From Chionis minor (lineage: Eukaryota > Chordata > Aves > Charadriiformes > Chionididae), in contig VZSF01007835.1 of assembly GCA_013398295.1 (NCBI GenBank), positions 737,201-801,200 of the forward strand: a stretch of 64,000 nucleotides of DNA, read 5' to 3'. A program made the translations under genes and the position numbers. Positions within the stretch are counted from its first letter, which is position 1, and each line of letters starts with the position of its first letter. The notes beneath the pieces were generated by a model. It worked only from the letters and a program-made list of their open reading frames with translations. It was not told the DNA's origin and ran no database searches. Shown here piece by piece: positions 59,878 through 64,000 of this stretch.

Positions 59878-61602
59878 GTGCAAAAGGCCCAATGAAGATT
59901 TCATTTCAGGAGTTCAGCTAACGTTCAATCAAGGTTCTCTTACAATTTTATACAAAGCGCTTAGGTAACTTTTAAACCATAGTCTTTTTGACATCACCTT
60001 TGCTGTGCAACACTGGTTCATGCCTGCAGCAAGCTCCTAAAGGAGATACTGCTGAGCAAGTCCTTCTGAAGCCTTGTAAGTTGGCAAATTTGGGTGGACC
60101 TTTGCAGCCCTGGGGTGGTAAAAACCCCATTTCCTGCCAAGGTAAAGCCGCATTTCCAAGCCGCAGACATACGAAGTGTCTTTTTAAGAAATAGCTGGTA
60201 GACTTTTTTTTTTTTTTTCCAATCAGGTGCAGAAGTGATGTGTTTTCAAAAGCAGCTGGCTACAATTTTCCTCTAGAAATGCAGCCAGAGGTGGTAGATG
60301 CTGCCCACGGATCTCCACCAGCACAGCTGAAGGCAGGTAAGATCAGAAGCTGCTTTGAATACGTGGTCAGATCACATATGCCCTGCCACTTTCACATGAA
60401 GTGTCGTTGCAGTTCTCTCTTTTAGTAAAATGCTATATTGGGGTAAAAAGGGATTTTTATTTTTATTTCTTAACTGTGTATTTCCTCTTCTGGGAGGCTG
60501 AGAAACCAGCAGCGAGCGTCAACCCTGCCTGCTGGGACACGTAGCGTTGCATGGGACGGTGGGGGAGAGCGCAGGAGCAAGGAAGGGCACCCCCGGAGCA
60601 GCCTCGGAGGCTGTTTTGGAAAAACACACGTGGTGCGTGTTTTGCAGCTTTTGCTCATAGCTGCCAAACCGCTGACCGGTTGCAGGCCTGCCAGCGAGGC
60701 TGCTCCACCCCTGGCCACGCTGTCCCTCTCACCCCCAGCACAGATGCTGTCTTTAGTCACTTGGTGTTTTGGGGGTCAGTCAAACCAAGTAATGCCTGGA
60801 GGCAATCTGCATTTCTACCCCTGCCAGGAAAAAAAACCTCATCTCTCTACCTGGAAGAGACAGAGGGCAGTCGCTCAGCTTGTGAGGAATCAGCACATCT
60901 TGGGAGAAATACTCTCAGCTGAGCCCAGAGGTGCCCACCCGCAGCTAATACCCTCCTGTCTACCAGGTGCTTTTCCTTTAGACTCCAGCAAGTGAAAAGG
61001 AAAGGTCCTTCCCAGGGTTTTTGCCAGGAAGATGCATATCCCTGCTCCCTGGAGTCACTGGCAGCCAGCTAGCTGGGTTGTTTATGTTATCCCAAGGCAA
61101 AATCCCCACTAAGTGCTATTGTTTAACTCCTGCGTGCACCAGCCTGCTCACGGAGGTGCTCACCGTTACCTCAGCGATAAGCTATTCCAGTCTTTATTCA
61201 CCTACTAATGAATTATACATTGATTATACAATAGAAGCTCTCTGCAGCGATGGGCCGGGGTCTTGCTCTCCCACATGGCATCTTGCAAAGCGCAGCTGAG
61301 CCCGGCTGCGGCTCGGCCCTCTCTGATGCCCTGAGAAAAATGGACGTTCACTTTCCGGGCTGGCGAGCAGCAGAGATTGAGCGGAGAAGAGGGAATGTCC
61401 GCCTGGATGGGGAAACCCGCTTGGGTTTTGCTGTCCCTCTGCCATAGCTCCGGCGGGAGCCGACGTTGTCCTTCCCTGCTGCTCCTCCCCCCCCCTTCCT
61501 CCTCCTCTTTTATATAACCTGACCCATCACCATAGATACGTTGACATAAATATTTAAAGATGGCAGAGAGACAGACCACGCAGACAGGAACCATTTGTTG
61601 CG

Positions 61603-61608
61603 TTTATT
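61603..61608 (-). terminator. Minus-strand poly(A)-like signal
   Basis: AATAAA on the minus strand, followed by TGGTTCCTGTCTGCGTGGTC-like GU-rich DNA. It would end a minus-strand transcript coming from the 61.6-63 kb side. No protein-coding exon was recognised there. Confidence 0.25.
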
Positions 61609-62767
61609 AGAAACAGAAACTTCAGGCGCAGCTACAGGTCCCCGCTTGCCACGTCCTGCCCCAAAAGGCTGCAAGGCAAACGCCACCTCCCAGGGTATAA
61701 CGGTGCTTTGGCTGAATTTGCAGAGCTGGGGGCACAGGGATTTTCAGACGAGCAGAAGCCAGCTGCTCCCAGCGGTGCACAGAAAAGATATTTGGGAGAT
61801 GCCACCTTAGATATGTGGATGAGATTCTTAATATTCTTTTTTCCACCCAAAACGAAGGCCTTGGCTGGCTCCCCAGGGGTGCAGGTGGGCCTCTCCCGAG
61901 GTGATGGAGCTCTCTCTTCCCACTGCCATGGGCCAGTCCATGCCCTGCATTTGCCCTTGCTCAGTCCCTGCCTTGAAAAACAGTATTGTGGGGTGTTGGC
62001 TGCCAGGGAAGTTATTCTTGTGCGCTCAGGGACTACTAGCATCCTGCGGGAAGAGTTTCTGAGCTACTTTTCATGCACCTCCAAAAGGTCCTATTTAAAG
62101 GTTTTTGGTGATGATGTTGGGTTTTGGGTTGGTTTGTTTTTTTTTTACCACCACAGGTAAATTGGAAATGCAGGCCATTTCTGTCATATTTTCCACAGAA
62201 AACAAGATGCGGTGGTTAAAAGCACCTCACCCACAAAATTACACGCGTTTCATTCCCACGGTTTGTCCACAACTTTTTGCATCGGCTGTGAGGAGGGCAG
62301 GGGGATTGCTACGAGAACCCAAGCCATGCAGCCAGAGTAGCACGTCAGCAGTCACCCCGCAGTCCCCAGGCAGATGAGGGACTCCCATCTGCTCTCTCAA
62401 ATCTCCTGCAGACCCTGGGTGTCAGGTGTTTAGAGCCTGCCTTGATTGTTTCACATTCTGGTCACCGGTGGGGAGATGAGGGTTTGTCCTCTTCCTTCAT
62501 CCCAGTCCATCCCGTTTTATAAAACACAAGTGTTTTTTTAAGGTGGAGCTGCTGGAAGGCTGGCAGGCATCTCCCTAGGAGAAGCAGGCTTGAAGTCCTG
62601 GGGACGGGGCTTGCCGAGTCCTGCTGGTAAGGGACCGCGGCTAAACCCAGGCTGGGAGACAGCTCAAGCCACATCTGCTCTAACGGCCCCCAGTGAGTCA
62701 TACTTGTAGATGTCAGCTGTGCCAAAACCCACAAGTATGACACTGACTTTTTATAAACAGGTTCACC

Positions 62768-62788
62768 AAAAAAAAAAAAAAAAAAAAA
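62768..62788 (+). repeat. A-tract of 21 bases
   Basis: A simple homopolymer. No retrocopy or target-site duplication was recognised next to it. Confidence 0.8.
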
Positions 62789-63768
62789 TCCAACCGAACA
62801 ACCCAGCAGCCGGAAGCAAAACAGGGCAAGCGCCTCCGCTCTCTGCTGCTTCACTCTGCCTGCAAACCCAGTTGTGAAACCCGTTCAAATGGCTGCTTAG
62901 GGCAGGGGGAATTTTTTTATTTAGGGGCTGGGGGCTTTTTTTTTTTTTAAAATCTTTTTTTAAGGTTTACTTTTTTCTGTCAGTGATGCAAGGCTTGGGA
63001 GCTAGGTAGCTGCTTCACAGACCTGCCTGCAGCTGGCTGCTCTGTAAATGACTCTGAGCGCACGGCTGAGCACTCCAACCGAGCCCATCCTCCTAAAGAG
63101 GGAAGTCATCAGCCCTATTCATAGCGCTTACACTCAATACCAGCATGTGACACGGATGCGTGAACTGAATTTGTGCAAATTAGTTTCACTTATTTATACG
63201 GCAGCATTTTATGAAGAGGCGATAAAGCCGCTGAGAGTCTTTGAAAGGCAGCTTTGGTACTTTATGCTTATGTACAGCAAGCAGTGCAACATGATGAATT
63301 AATATAAAACGTCTGAAATCAGACGTCTTGGGAAAGAATATAGGTTATCTTGACACTCTGCCACGGTGGTGGTTTTTTTCTTTGTGTAGGTTAAGGTCAA
63401 AGTTCTCAAATGTATCCGGCTGAGCTGCTTAAAAGAAATGAAAACAAACCCAAAAAATCTATGAACAAAGCTTGAAATCGTTTTCCACTTCCAAGTTTTG
63501 GAAAGGACTCTGTTGGTACGGCCAGATGGGTGAACCCAGCTGAGACTGTAACTGGGAGCTACTTGACGCAAGAGCCAGTGGGGCTGTGCCCCTGCTCCCC
63601 TGCCAGAGCCACATCTGTGCCTGAGCCCTGGGCAGCGTGTGGTTCCAACACGGCCTGAAGGAAGGTCCCAGAAATGGGACTGAAAAGGTTTATTTCTGAT
63701 TTTCCTTCCCCCCTTCACCCCAACTTCTCAACAGAAGAGGGGAAAAAAAGTCAGAAAGAAAGAAAAAA

Positions 63769-63805
63769 TTTCTTCCTAATGTTTAGATTAAACATTAGGA
63801 AGAAA
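63769..63805. repeat. Perfect inverted repeat, 17-bp arms, at the CR1 5' junction
   Basis: The arm TTTCTTCCTAATGTTTA at 63769-63785 is followed by GAT and then its exact reverse complement at 63789-63805. The right arm is the normal CR1 ATTAGGAAGAAA block, so the left arm is an inverted copy of the element's own 5' end. Confidence 0.9.
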
Positions 63806-64000
63806 CTTTTTACTCTGAGGGTGGTGAGGCACCGGAACAGGTTGCCCAGAGAGGTTGTTGAGGCCCCATCCCTGGAGGTGTTTAAGGCCAGGCTGGATGG
63901 GGCTTTGAGCAACCTGGTCTAGCGGGAGGTGTCCCTGCCAATGTCAGGGGCGTTGGAACTCGATGATCTGCAAGGTCCCTTCCAACCTAAACCATTCTAT
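63786..64000 (+). mobile_element. CR1 LINE 3' end, cut by the window edge
   Basis: A 5'-truncated CR1. Starts in the ATTAGGAAGAAACTTTTTAC block, with the coding remnant CACCGGAACAGGTTGCCCAG and 3'UTR GGTCCCTTCCAACCTAAACC running to ATTCTAT at the last base. The terminal octamer repeats probably continue outside the window. Confidence 0.93.

Larger units (their letters stand above)
57184..63767. other. Intergenic DNA, right flank
   Basis: CD81, the expected next gene by synteny, was not found: no exon with its start or CCG loop could be read. The interval contains the tandem duplication at 57.6 kb, a 196-codon open frame at 58.55-59.14 kb, direct repeats at 59.8 kb, poly(A)-like signals on both strands, a C-rich tract near 61.49 kb and an A-tract at 62768-62788. 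Confidence 0.55.

Noticed and set aside
54708..64000. CD81 first exon
   Set aside because: Expected by synteny, but no start matching the conserved CD81 N-terminus or following splice donor could be found. It is probably outside the window.
1..64000. CRISPR arrays, bacterial operons, tRNA or rRNA genes
   Set aside because: The DNA is a vertebrate nuclear sequence. No regularly spaced repeats were seen and no tRNA or rRNA signature was recognised by eye; a tRNAscan or Rfam run would settle small RNAs.

Overview
The window is nuclear DNA from a bird. Three chicken-repeat-1 (CR1) LINE 3' ends with the typical avian tail support this, as do GC-rich CpG-island promoters, long introns and the absence of mammalian SINEs. 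The species cannot be named from the sequence. Two protein-coding genes are well supported. ASCL2 (achaete-scute family bHLH transcription factor, the CASH4 type of chicken) lies on the minus strand at about 14.5-16.6 kb. TSPAN32 (TSSC6/PHEMX, a haematopoietic tetraspanin) lies on the plus strand and runs through eight coding exons from 23.8 to 54.7 kb. The pair, its order and its divergent orientation match human 11p15.5 (TH - ASCL2 - TSPAN32 - CD81), so this is the bird counterpart of part of the mammalian imprinted 11p15.5 cluster.

Layout. 1-14.5 kb: no gene recognised; moderately GC-rich intergenic DNA with short simple repeats, a G-rich tract, a polypyrimidine tract and an AT-rich block near 6.8-7.5 kb. 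14.5-16.6 kb: ASCL2, whose bHLH-coding middle is lost in a run of N (15673-16465). Its first ten codons, its C-terminal 62 codons, a TATA box and a likely poly(A) signal are present. 16.6-23.7 kb: divergent intergenic region holding the ASCL2 upstream CpG island and an unexplained 286-codon open frame. 23.7-54.7 kb: TSPAN32, with a ZNF143/SBS-like promoter motif, a GATA/RUNX motif cluster in intron 2, a CpG island in intron 3, and a 14.4-kb intron 4 carrying a frameshifted CR1 and an older CR1 remnant. 54.7-64 kb: the TSPAN32 3' flank with candidate poly(A) signals, two more CR1 copies (one beginning in a perfect inverted repeat), a small tandem duplication and two possible non-coding or unrecognised transcripts. 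CD81, expected next, was not found and presumably lies beyond the right edge.

The two genes have no known common pathway. ASCL2 is a nuclear lineage regulator and TSPAN32 a membrane organiser of blood cells, so what links them here is conserved synteny. No new enzymatic or defence system was seen. The most useful points are the complete TSPAN32 gene model, the ASCL2 assembly gap, and several candidate regulatory or unannotated transcribed regions.
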